From NCBI GenBank assembly GCA_001839685.1, contig MLAK01001256.1:1-24220 (forward strand): DNA of 24,220 nucleotides, given 5' to 3'. Within the stretch, counting starts at the first letter, position 1; each line of letters begins with the position of its first letter. The notes beneath the pieces were generated by a model, which searched no databases, had not been told where the DNA came from, and saw only the letters and a list, made by a program, of their open reading frames with translations. A program made the position numbers and the translations under genes. Below are positions 9,322-17,657 of this stretch, piece after piece. The stretch comes from Tritrichomonas foetus (taxonomy: Eukaryota > Parabasalia > Tritrichomonadida > Tritrichomonadidae).

Positions 9322-10323
9322 ATGCTTGGAGTTTTAATTGCATTTATAATAGACTGTTATTATATAAATTATCCAAAGCAATTTTCCAACATCACTATTC
9401 AAACTCATTTTCACTTTTCACTTCATGATCATCATTTACAACTTCCATCATCATCAGAAGGTCAATATAATCCACCAAAAGATAGTCAAAACAATGACCA
9501 CAAAAATGAACAACAAAATAACATTAATGATCAAAATGACCAATTGTACATTTCACCAACAAGTGTGCCACAAGTTATTCTACCTACTCGAGATTCAAAT
9601 AAGGAACCAAATGAAAAACATAATGTTCCAGATGATCAAAGAAATGATGAATCTCCAAATTCTCGTCAATATAAATGGGATTCGCTTTTGGTCGCTCTGT
9701 CATGCAACGATAAGAATCCAATTATAACCAGTAAATTTAATATTCCAGTTATTAATTTAAAGTGTAGCCATAAAACAAACGATATTGACTGTCATGAAGC
9801 TGTTCCTTTTTTGCAATTCATTTATGACAATTACGACAACCCACCAGCCAGAAAATTCATTTTCGCGCATGGACATGAAATTGCATGGCATCAATCTATA
9901 TCGCTAACATACAGAGTAAACAATCTCGTTCAAAGTAAACAGTTTCATGACCTTGATTATGGACCTCTCTATCGTTGTTATTGGCAAAACTATCTTCCAT
10001 GGCGAGAAGGAGATTCTATTCACGAGTATGACTATTTATATAAATATGTTTATAAAAACACTTCAATGTGGCATTTTTATGATGAAATTACTGAAAAAAT
10101 GTCATTTAATTGCTGTGGAACATTTTTTGTGGCGAGCAAAAACTTCAAATTGAGGCCCAAAGAAGAATATCTTTTGTATATAAATCGATTAAGGAATTAT
10201 TCAATCGAAAAAGGTTCTAATGCAGCATATTTCTGTGGAAGACTTCTTGAGTTTAGTTGGCACCTTTTACTAAATGATAAAGTGGATGTTTCACAAGATA
10301 CTGCATATTTAAAGCGTTTGTAA
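9322..10323 (+). CDS. DUF3431-type protein with N-terminal membrane anchor
   Basis: The protein has 333 residues from an ATG. Residues 1-15 (MLGVLIAFIIDCYYI) are a short hydrophobic segment suited to a signal anchor. Residues 45-115 are an Asn/Gln/Asp/Pro-rich, probably disordered stalk. The C-terminal 210 residues match the layout of DUF3431: a sequence like FLQFIYDNYDNPPARKFIFA, then HGHEIAWHQ, later the pair FNCCGTFFVASK, then RPKEEYLLYINRLR and the closing GRLLEFSWHLLL. DUF3431 proteins are found mainly in fungi and other eukaryotes and are suspected to be glycosyltransferase-related, but their reaction is not established. The topology suggests a lumenal or surface domain in the secretory pathway; N-x-S/T sites such as KNTSM occur in the domain. 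The family call is by remembered motifs and fits well. Confidence 0.78.
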   Translation: MLGVLIAFIIDCYYINYPKQFSNITIQTHFHFSLHDHHLQLPSSSEGQYNPPKDSQNNDHKNEQQNNINDQNDQLYISPTSVPQVILPTRDSNKEPNEKHNVPDDQRNDESPNSRQYKWDSLLVALSCNDKNPIITSKFNIPVINLKCSHKTNDIDCHEAVPFLQFIYDNYDNPPARKFIFAHGHEIAWHQSISLTYRVNNLVQSKQFHDLDYGPLYRCYWQNYLPWREGDSIHEYDYLYKYVYKNTSMWHFYDEITEKMSFNCCGTFFVASKNFKLRPKEEYLLYINRLRNYSIEKGSNAAYFCGRLLEFSWHLLLNDKVDVSQDTAYLKRL

Positions 10324-10679
10324 TGTAATAGTAGTTTATATTTAATAAAAAGTAATTTTTATATGATTATTTTGAAAGATTTCTTTTTTGAACTTTCAAA
10401 TAGAGCAGTTTCCAGTTTTAAATGGATTTCAAAGTAAATCAAAATTTGAAATTTAGAATTTATTTATGTGAAATAAATTTTTTGGTTCAATGATAAAACA
10501 AAATAATGTAATCATATTCATTCCACAATCAGTGATTCTTAATGAGAATGAATGAGATTTTGTCATAGATTAGAAAATATCGAAATAAATTAATAATATG
10601 TGAACAAGAATTAATAAAATGAAATGAAATTGTAATTAATAAAAATATTTATATATAATAAAATAAATAATATGATAAA
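10324..10679. other. Convergent intergenic region with no supported gene
   Basis: Very AT-rich spacer, especially from 10600 onward, between two converging genes. I see no RNA gene or distinct repeat. Confidence 0.5.
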
Positions 10680-13600
10680 TTATTTCTTCTTGTCTCGTTT
10701 CTTTTCATCCCATGCAGAAGCGCAGTATGGACAAGTTGGTTTCAAGCACTTCGAGAACCATTTCTGAAGACACTTTCCATGGAATTTTTGACCGCATGTA
10801 GGACATGCAATGGTTGGCTTCTTCATTTCATCAGATAAGTATGAATAACAAATAGTACAAGGTTCAGCTTCCTTCAATCGATATGTCACGAATTGATGCC
10901 ATGCAATAATTCCTGCTTCGATTGATTGATGACCAATCATTGCAGCGAAAACTTTATAGGCGCAATCATCTCCTTCATCACCGAAATCACAGGATACATT
11001 AATTTGAGCAAAAGGATAAATTTTCGGGAAAGAAATTGTCAGTGTAACTGGTACAGATGTTTGATCTTCGGAATAAACAGCAGTAATAATTCGATTTCGT
11101 GCATCTTCATTAATAATTGTGCTCTCAAGTTTCATTTGAATAGCGATAGTTGCTAATGCTTGAAAAACTTTTTGTGTACCTTGTGTTTCCATGTAAGCAG
11201 AAAGTGGTTGTGATTTATTATTCTTTAATTTTGCATACCATTTCATGGCAGTGGATGGAAAGGCAGTTATTAATGTCATGAATTCTGGTGATTTAATATC
11301 TAAAGCAGTTAAAATTTTCGGAAGACTACTCGTGAAATCTGGAATTGTATCAATTCTTCGTTTATATGGCATTTCACGAAGTGCTGTTGTTACGAAATAC
11401 CATGTTTCAACATTATCTAAATCGAGTCTTCCATTGAAGCGAGAATCAACAATATCCCATAAATTGAAGTAAGCAATCATTGGGACAATTAATCGACTAA
11501 CAGTTTGTGAAATTCGTGTTTCGAAATAAGGCAAAGCTTCAAAAATGAATGGTTCGATTTGTTCTGTTGTTAAAAATCGAGTGATCTTAAATGCATTGCG
11601 AACTTCTGCTTCAACTTGTGGTGGTAATGGATAGAATTTTTCAACCTGCTCGATAATTGTCTTTGCAACAGATTTAACATCAAATGGTTTATCTGCATCA
11701 TAAATCATTGAAAGAATTCTCAAAGAATAAAAGAATTCTAAAGTATCATTTGATCCAATATATTTGATTGCTAATGCAGTAATTTCGTTGAAATCTTCAA
11801 TAACTGGTAAGAAATGCTGTAAATAACAAATCATTAATCTTAAGCTATTTTCTTCATTATCGGGTGGAAAGCTTGGTACTTCTAGATTCCATTCACATCG
11901 GATTGCTTGTACAAGTTTATCAGAAGGATCATTTAGTTTTTCAACATCTGGTCTTTTATTAGGTAAAGCAAAGAGTGTCAAACCATTAAGTTCTTCAAAG
12001 AAAGAGAAATCCAAATCATTAATTTGACAAATTGCAGCAAGTGCCAAAAGTAGGTTCAGTTGTTGTGCAACAAATGCAAGTTCGGAATGTTCTTTAATAT
12101 ATAAATTCAATGCTTTTGGAATTATGTTCCAGTTGACGTCGTGCATATATAAAAGTGCAGGTAAAAATGGTGATTTCTTTCTTAAATAACATTCCAAAAG
12201 TTCACAGAATTCAGGTTCATTCATATTATCAAAACCAATCAATTTCCAATATTCGTAGCAGAAGAATGGATGATCTTTTGGTGAAATACAGATTTCAATA
12301 GGATCAATTTCAGTTTTTTCAATCAATAAACATGCAATTTCTGCAAGCTGACTTGCTTCTGTTGTTGGAACTAACTCAATAATACGATTTACAAGTAATG
12401 GAATCAAAATTGTATCGGTAGGCTCTAATATCTCAATTGCTTCACTGAATATTATATCATCAAGTAAATCATTTGATGGAGTAAAGTATTCAAAAATTGC
12501 AGGATCAAATTCTCCATCTTCTTTAAGGTGTGTTCGAGTTGATTCATCAACAATTTTAATGAGTTGATCATTTCCAGGGAAAATTTGTTTCAAGATTTTT
12601 ATTAATTTTACATCGATGGCAAGTAAAGTTTCAGCAATATCAAATAATTTCTGTGTTTTGAATGGTGTTAGATCACCTTTCCAAGAAAGAAGAAGAAGAG
12701 GAATACAACTTTGCATGTTTTCGATAACATATTCAATTTCTTCAGTTTTTGCAAAAAGAATAATGAATTTGACTAAATTGATATCATTAGTTTCAACAAG
12801 TGGAATATCTTTAATATGTGGCCAAACTTGACGAATTGGGTCTGATCCAATTTTTTGAATAATTTTGACTAAAGTTTCTGGCTTGATTTCTTTTCTGGAT
12901 TTCATCCATTCAATTATTTTTGAAAGATCGCAAAAAGTGAGAAATTCGGCAGCTTTTGTTTCATCGGCATTATTTAGAATTTCTTTGATGGATGGATCTT
13001 CTGTGAGTGATTTGAAAAATTCAAGTGATATTTGACTGTAGAATTTATTTGATGGATGTGGTGAAATTGACTTTTTAAGTTGGTCAATTAAAAATTCTTT
13101 TGAAATCAAATCTTGTCCAACAGAGAAAATGCATTCAAATAAATTATTACCCGTATTTAAATCTGTAGATTGAGAAGCCTTAGTTAAACAATTTTCAATG
13201 AATTGAGTATCTTTCAATTGTTTGAGAACATTTTGAAGTCCAACTTTTTGTGGTTCATAATATAAAAATAATGATTCGAGGATAATTTCTTTGAGAGCTG
13301 TTCCATCAATCAACTTCTTCTCAATAAGAGCTGTAATAAGTCGAATTAATTTTTCTTGAGCATATGGAGATGTTTCATATTGAATGTATGATTTAATTGT
13401 TGCTACTTTAACTTCAATACATTTACATTGAGCAGTAACAGAAAGAAAGACATAAGCACTTGCACGAGTTTGAGGTGAAATTTTTTGACCAAAACCGCCA
13501 TTCTTAGTCGAAAGCCACTCTATAATTTGCGGATTTCCGAGAGAAAAGAAAACATCATGTGAAAGTTTGCAAGCTATTAATAAATTTGTTGATAAAACAA

Positions 13601-14228
13601 GTCCCATTGATGCTAATCTGCCCCAATTTTCATTTGTTTGAGCTTCAGTTAAATCCCATTTTGGCTTCTGTAGTTCGTTAAAAAGTCTGCGAATTCGATT
13701 TGCAATTTCATTTCTGAGTTTTGACATCATTGCATTTCGTTTTTCTGGAGTTGAAAAATATTCAGTGAAAACGCCTTTGGCTGCCTCCGCAACGGTTTTT
13801 TCTGTGTCGCACGATAATAAAAGCAACGGGGGAAATACAATCGAGGCTGTAAAAGGAAGTTGATCTTTGGCTTTATTATTTATCAACTTCAAAATCTCGG
13901 CAATCATTTGAATAGATAATATGCGAGTTTCTATATAATAATCGGAAACTGAATTATCGAAAACTGAGTAGCAAGGCTGCGCAACATTTAAAATCTCATT
14001 TTTATCTTTAACGCCGGGAATTTTGTCGATCAAACTTTGAAAAGCTTGGGTACGAACCATCTTTTTATTTTTGCTGAGCTGGACAAACAGATCACCGATC
14101 GACCGATCTTTAATTTTTAATGCAGAGATTGCGGCGGGTTGAATAACATTATTGGAACCACCAAATAATTCGAAATTTGCGACTGGAACATTTTTTGGAC
14201 GAAACGGCGCTGAGTGTTTGTTACTCAT
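10680..14228 (-). CDS. LTN1: E3 ubiquitin-protein ligase listerin (Ltn1), ribosome quality control
   Basis: The protein has 1,182 residues from an ATG. The N-terminus carries the listerin-type opening (NFELFGGSNNV), then SALKIKDRSIGDLFVQLSKN with KNKKMVRTQAFQSL as in the first HEAT repeat. The middle is a long alpha-helical solenoid. Residues from about 1030 form an RWD-like domain (TLTISFPKIYPFAQINVS). The last 60 residues are a C4HC3 RING: C1124, C1127, C1142, C1145, H1150, C1153, C1166, C1169. The partner-facing stretch FHGKCLQKWF matches listerin. Ltn1 ubiquitinates stalled nascent chains on 60S subunits together with NEMF/Rqc2. The protein is shorter than the yeast (about 1,560) and human (about 1,770) forms, mostly in the solenoid, as is common in trichomonad orthologs. 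The gene lies alone on the minus strand. Confidence 0.93.
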   Translation of the reverse strand: MSNKHSAPFRPKNVPVANFELFGGSNNVIQPAAISALKIKDRSIGDLFVQLSKNKKMVRTQAFQSLIDKIPGVKDKNEILNVAQPCYSVFDNSVSDYYIETRILSIQMIAEILKLINNKAKDQLPFTASIVFPPLLLLSCDTEKTVAEAAKGVFTEYFSTPEKRNAMMSKLRNEIANRIRRLFNELQKPKWDLTEAQTNENWGRLASMGLVLSTNLLIACKLSHDVFFSLGNPQIIEWLSTKNGGFGQKISPQTRASAYVFLSVTAQCKCIEVKVATIKSYIQYETSPYAQEKLIRLITALIEKKLIDGTALKEIILESLFLYYEPQKVGLQNVLKQLKDTQFIENCLTKASQSTDLNTGNNLFECIFSVGQDLISKEFLIDQLKKSISPHPSNKFYSQISLEFFKSLTEDPSIKEILNNADETKAAEFLTFCDLSKIIEWMKSRKEIKPETLVKIIQKIGSDPIRQVWPHIKDIPLVETNDINLVKFIILFAKTEEIEYVIENMQSCIPLLLLSWKGDLTPFKTQKLFDIAETLLAIDVKLIKILKQIFPGNDQLIKIVDESTRTHLKEDGEFDPAIFEYFTPSNDLLDDIIFSEAIEILEPTDTILIPLLVNRIIELVPTTEASQLAEIACLLIEKTEIDPIEICISPKDHPFFCYEYWKLIGFDNMNEPEFCELLECYLRKKSPFLPALLYMHDVNWNIIPKALNLYIKEHSELAFVAQQLNLLLALAAICQINDLDFSFFEELNGLTLFALPNKRPDVEKLNDPSDKLVQAIRCEWNLEVPSFPPDNEENSLRLMICYLQHFLPVIEDFNEITALAIKYIGSNDTLEFFYSLRILSMIYDADKPFDVKSVAKTIIEQVEKFYPLPPQVEAEVRNAFKITRFLTTEQIEPFIFEALPYFETRISQTVSRLIVPMIAYFNLWDIVDSRFNGRLDLDNVETWYFVTTALREMPYKRRIDTIPDFTSSLPKILTALDIKSPEFMTLITAFPSTAMKWYAKLKNNKSQPLSAYMETQGTQKVFQALATIAIQMKLESTIINEDARNRIITAVYSEDQTSVPVTLTISFPKIYPFAQINVSCDFGDEGDDCAYKVFAAMIGHQSIEAGIIAWHQFVTYRLKEAEPCTICYSYLSDEMKKPTIACPTCGQKFHGKCLQKWFSKCLKPTCPYCASAWDEKKRDKKK

Positions 14229-14984
14229 TTTTGTGGAAAATTTTGATGAATTATGGAAAATATTTGAATGCTTTTTTCTGTTAAAAAGTGTTGATCATAT
14301 ACTCAAAAAGTTGTATAAAATTTCCAATATCTGGCCAAAACCGCTGTATGTCATGGTTAATTTTACCCTTGTTAGGCCAAAAAAGCTTGACATTTTTTTT
14401 TTCTTGAAATCAGAGAGCTGTAAGTCAATATTATCATGTCATATAATTATTTCATCAGATGTTGCTGAAACTTCTTCCTTGCTCATTTCTATTTATTATT
14501 CTGTAAAACAACAGCTTTAATATCAATTTGAACTATGATGATTCAAATTGATTTGAAAAGGAAAAATATTCTTTTCCATTTGTCAAATGCTTCGAATCCA
14601 TTTGGAAAATATAATTTATTTAAAAAATAGAGTTACATGCTTTCTCAAATGTTTCAATTCCAAAAATCATTTCCGTTTTCCTATTGTGGGTTCATTCAAA
14701 TAAATGAATTCACATTTTACATATGATTTTCGCAAAAAAATAAAAAACAAAATCATTCAAGAGTCCAAACAGTTAACATAATTGATTCTATGTAATCTAA
14801 AATTTGAAAAGAATGAAATTGGTGAAAATCAAACAGAAGTACTTACATCTGATCTAGATTCATTTAAGTCAAGTAATGTAGATACACAATTTATTTTATT
14901 ATTTCGAAATTTGCTTTATTAACACTATTCTTATATATTTCTATACTTTTCTATATAACAACACACATTTATAACTAAAAGAAA
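14229..14984. other. Intergenic region, with one inverted repeat and no supported gene
   Basis: The spacer lies between the listerin start and the CK2 beta stop. It holds the 11-bp inverted repeat at 14522-14552. A plus-strand open stretch at 14152-14520 overlaps the listerin N-terminus antisense and has no protein-like features. Confidence 0.45.
14522..14552. repeat. Perfect 11-bp inverted repeat with 9-nt loop
   Basis: The arms ATCAATTTGAA and TTCAAATTGAT flank the loop CTATGATGA. The repeat lies about 430 bases past the CK2 beta stop and about 300 bases upstream of listerin, so its transcript, if any, is unclear. Confidence 0.7.
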
Positions 14985-15701
14985 TTATTGATCATCTCTC
15001 CGAGGGAACTCATTTTCATGCTTATTTGTTTTATGAGGGAGGTATCTTGCATTACATGATCTGTAAATATCAAATCCGAAAGCTCGTTGAATAAAAGGTT
15101 TGAATTTTTTCCTTAAATCAAACTTATCATATTCCGACAAGAATATATGTGGAAATGCTGGACCAAAGTGGCAACCATCAATAATGACATCTTTTGGGGC
15201 AACATAAATATCACAACAGCGAGGACAAAACAATTTTACTGTATGTCTTCTTGGTTTCAATGTTGTTCCCATTGGAATGAGTGGAGTGTTTTTGCATAAA
15301 GCTCTTGGACAAGTTCCATAGATACCTTTTTCATATTTCTGCTTCATTAAATTAAGTCCTTTATTTTGGCAAATCCATCTGGCATGTATGAGTCCATATA
15401 AATGAGATGCCTGCAAAATAATATTTTGGATTTTGCTGTCATCTAAATATTTCCAGGCGTCCGAGTGTTCGTCGCCAATCGCTTCAAGAGCCAAGTCAAA
15501 ATTAGGAACCATATCATCTAGCAATACTGTATTGAACCAATCAACTGCCCATTCTCGATCAACTTTCACATACCATTCATTGATTTTACAAAATTGAGAG
15601 ATAAACGGCTCCACATATTGATTTTTTGCTGAGCATGGCGCTGCATACACTTTGATTCCTTGAGCTTCAATAACTCGAGGGGAAAAGCGCTTTGATTTCA
15701 T
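14985..15701 (-). CDS. Casein kinase II regulatory subunit beta
   Basis: From the first in-frame ATG the protein has 238 residues, close to the 215 of human CK2 beta. The zinc finger is intact with the family spacing: C131-x4-C136-x22-C159-x2-C162. Family landmarks are EWYVKVDREWAVDWFN (near CEVDEDYIQDKFN), YGLIHARWI, the segment YGTCPRALC, FGPAFPHIF, and the C-terminal motif with a conserved FGFDIYR. CK2 beta dimerises through this zinc finger and directs the CK2 catalytic subunit to substrates. The acidic loop of animal CK2 beta is reduced. The frame stays open upstream to a TTG at 15833, adding 44 basic residues. An ATG at 15837 with an Inr-like TCACTTTT upstream is one base out of frame with it, so the true start is unsure. 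It is transcribed divergently from PWP1. Confidence 0.92.
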   Translation of the reverse strand: MKSKRFSPRVIEAQGIKVYAAPCSAKNQYVEPFISQFCKINEWYVKVDREWAVDWFNTVLLDDMVPNFDLALEAIGDEHSDAWKYLDDSKIQNIILQASHLYGLIHARWICQNKGLNLMKQKYEKGIYGTCPRALCKNTPLIPMGTTLKPRRHTVKLFCPRCCDIYVAPKDVIIDGCHFGPAFPHIFLSEYDKFDLRKKFKPFIQRAFGFDIYRSCNARYLPHKTNKHENEFPRRDDQ

Positions 15702-15851
15702 GCTTAAATTAAAACGACTTTTGTGTCTTTTCAAAATCCGCAAATTTTTTTTTATGGCGATTTTTTCAATACTATAAACGGTCGGACGTTTTATTTCTTC
15801 TCTTGTGGAAAAAGAACTTTTTCTTTTGATCAACCATATTCATTCACAAAA

Positions 15852-15859
15852 AAAAGTGA
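15852..15859 (-). promoter_or_regulatory. Inr-like element upstream of the CK2 beta gene
   Basis: On the minus strand the sequence reads TCACTTTT, which fits the trichomonad initiator TCA(+1)Y(T/A) extended by T. Its A would be at 15857, 20 nt before the ATG at 15837 but 156 nt before the in-frame ATG at 15701. The mismatch with the in-frame start is discussed in the findings. Confidence 0.5.
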
Positions 15860-15981
15860 TTAAAAATTATGAAATGATGACTTGCCATATACATTTTTTA
15901 TGAAATTTTCTTTGACACCAATATCACAAAAAATTCTCCTATGAAATCAGAATTTCAAAGTTTTTGACCATTTATTCATAC

Positions 15982-16017
15982 AATATTTGAAATATTTGAA
16001 ATATTTGAAAATTTTGA
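15982..16017. repeat. 9-bp tandem repeat, AATATTTGA, three exact copies plus one degenerate
   Basis: Copies start at 15982, 15991 and 16000, followed by AAATTTTGA at 16009. The tract sits between the divergent CK2 beta and PWP1 genes, upstream of the Inr-like site of PWP1. It could be a simple slippage tract or promoter sequence. Confidence 0.8.
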
Positions 16018-16052
16018 ATTTTAAATTTGAGGTCAAGCCAGATTTTGAGAGT

Positions 16053-16060
16053 TCACTTTC
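16053..16060 (+). promoter_or_regulatory. Inr-like element of the PWP1 gene
   Basis: The sequence TCACTTTC matches the trichomonad initiator consensus. Its A at 16055 lies 25 nt upstream of the PWP1 ATG, implying a very short 5' UTR as is usual in these organisms. This also supports the ATG at 16080 over the upstream TTG at 15987. Confidence 0.6.
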
Positions 16061-16079
16061 AAAGGCAAAATCAACAAAA

Positions 16080-17291
16080 ATGATCACTGCTCTCTCCTGG
16101 ATTCCACGCGGCATTACACCCAAAAAGCTCTTACCATCAAATAACAATGATGAAGAAGTCGACCGATATTTAAGAATTCTTCAAGGTGAGTCAAATCCAG
16201 CACCAGCGCCAGAACCACAACCTGTTTCAGCAGAAGATGAAGAAATCATCAAAAAATATCACTTAGACACTTATGACGATGACGACGAAGACGCAGGACC
16301 ACCCGCCGATATTGTCAACAACGATCCATATCAAACTGGACCAATTGCGCCAGAAGAAGGCGACGAAGATGATGAAATTCGTAGTACAGACTTTTTGTTA
16401 ATTGTCGGAAAATACGGTGAAGATGTTCCAACACTTGAGGTTCATCTTTTCGATGAAACGCAAGAATCCTTATATGTTCATCACGAATTGCTTCTTCCTT
16501 CATTCCCTCTTTCAATCAGATGGATGGATATTGAGCCGATGAGCGGAAACCAAGGCTCATATGCAGCTGTTTCATCAATGAGATCAGAAATCGAGATTTG
16601 GAATTTGAACATTGATGATCCCATTTGTCCAACAGCTGTTCTCCAATTCCATAAAGATTCTGTTCCAGGACTTTCATGGAATTTAAACAACAGAGCAGCT
16701 TTATTGTCTGCATCAATTGATACGCAGGCGGTTGTTTGGTCACTTCAAAATTGCCAGCCAGCAGCTGTCTTCCAAGTTGGATCAGAATGTAAGGCTTCAG
16801 AATGGTGTCCAACAAATGCTACTTTATTCAGCGTTGCCTCGTCAGGTGGCGTTTTCGGCTATGATGTTCGTCAAGGACAGCAATTCACATTTATGAATGG
16901 TGTTTCAATCGAAAGCCTTGTTTGGTCAAGTGATGGAAATTGCATATTAACGTCATTAACATCAGGCGAAATATGTGTTGTTGATATCAGAAATATGTCA
17001 GAGCCACTCCTCAACTGGAAAGCACACGACGGCCCAGCTAACTCTCTCGCTGCTTGCATGTCCGCCCCAGTTGTTGCAACAGTTGGCGATGACCAAATTT
17101 GCAAGATTTGGGGAATCAAAGACAGAACATCAACTCTTCTTGCAGAAGAGAATTTGAATGTTGGACAGATGTTCACTTGCATGTTTTGTCCAGACAAGCC
17201 AACATTACTCGCTGTTGGAGGAAGCGAAAACGGAACAGCTCTCTGGGACATTGACAATGTTATCAATCCTGTTCAAGCCCCAGCACAATAA
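16080..17291 (+). CDS. PWP1: PWP1-type WD40 protein, ribosome biogenesis
   Basis: From the ATG at 16080 the protein has 403 residues. Its opening MITALSWIPRGI matches the start typical of Pwp1 (yeast: MISATNWVPRG). An acidic region with the family element YHLDTYDDDDED follows (about 59-70), then a beta-propeller. Six blades are visible through endings such as IEIWNLN, AVVWSL, VFGYDVR, ICVVDIR, ICKIWGI and TALWDI. Pwp1 is a nucleolar or nuclear factor needed for 60S ribosome maturation and rDNA transcription. The human (501 aa) and yeast (576 aa) forms have longer C-termini; here the protein ends soon after the last blade. The frame is open upstream to a TTG at 15987, but the recognised start and the Inr-like site favour 16080. 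The neighbouring divergent gene is CK2 beta. Confidence 0.93.
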   Translation: MITALSWIPRGITPKKLLPSNNNDEEVDRYLRILQGESNPAPAPEPQPVSAEDEEIIKKYHLDTYDDDDEDAGPPADIVNNDPYQTGPIAPEEGDEDDEIRSTDFLLIVGKYGEDVPTLEVHLFDETQESLYVHHELLLPSFPLSIRWMDIEPMSGNQGSYAAVSSMRSEIEIWNLNIDDPICPTAVLQFHKDSVPGLSWNLNNRAALLSASIDTQAVVWSLQNCQPAAVFQVGSECKASEWCPTNATLFSVASSGGVFGYDVRQGQQFTFMNGVSIESLVWSSDGNCILTSLTSGEICVVDIRNMSEPLLNWKAHDGPANSLAACMSAPVVATVGDDQICKIWGIKDRTSTLLAEENLNVGQMFTCMFCPDKPTLLAVGGSENGTALWDIDNVINPVQAPAQ

Positions 17292-17657
17292 ATTATTATC
17301 TTTCTTTAATTACTAAATATATGATCAATATATCAAATTCATACTTTGGCATGTTTTAATCTAAGTTTATACTGTTTTATCATTCTCTTATAAATTAATA
17401 TTCAGTTATGATATCTCTCTTAAATTTTTTTCATGAATTTAATTTATGATTGTACCTTTTGAATGATGATTAATCATCAACAAAATTCTTGGATAAAAAA
17501 GAAAACATTAGAGAACGTTCATATATACACATTCGATGATTGATTCTATAATAAATTCTCGACAAACAGTTGAAAAGCAATATCAGGCAATATAGATGAT
17601 TATACTTAATATATATTTTATTATAGCTATAGTTAATAGAATATATAATCTAGTTCT
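17292..17657. other. Convergent intergenic region with no supported gene
   Basis: AT-rich spacer between converging PWP1 and the MT-A70 methyltransferase gene. The PWP1 stop is TAA with TAAATTA around it, in line with a trichomonad UAAA-type polyadenylation signal. Confidence 0.45.

Noticed and set aside
14152..14520. Plus-strand open stretch of 122 codons over the listerin start
   Set aside because: It overlaps the N-terminus of listerin antisense and its translation is unstructured, with homopolymer-derived runs.
14590..14625. A TTCGAATC box resembling a tRNA T-loop
   Set aside because: The flanking CAAATG/CATTTG pairing leaves a loop of the wrong size and no other arms are visible.
15702..15833. 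An N-terminal intron in CK2 beta to explain the basic extension
   Set aside because: I see neither a GTATGT-type 5' site nor the conserved ACTAACACACAG 3' motif of trichomonad introns in this region.
16871..17266. Minus-strand open stretch opposite PWP1
   Set aside because: The plus-strand WD repeats explain this sequence fully.
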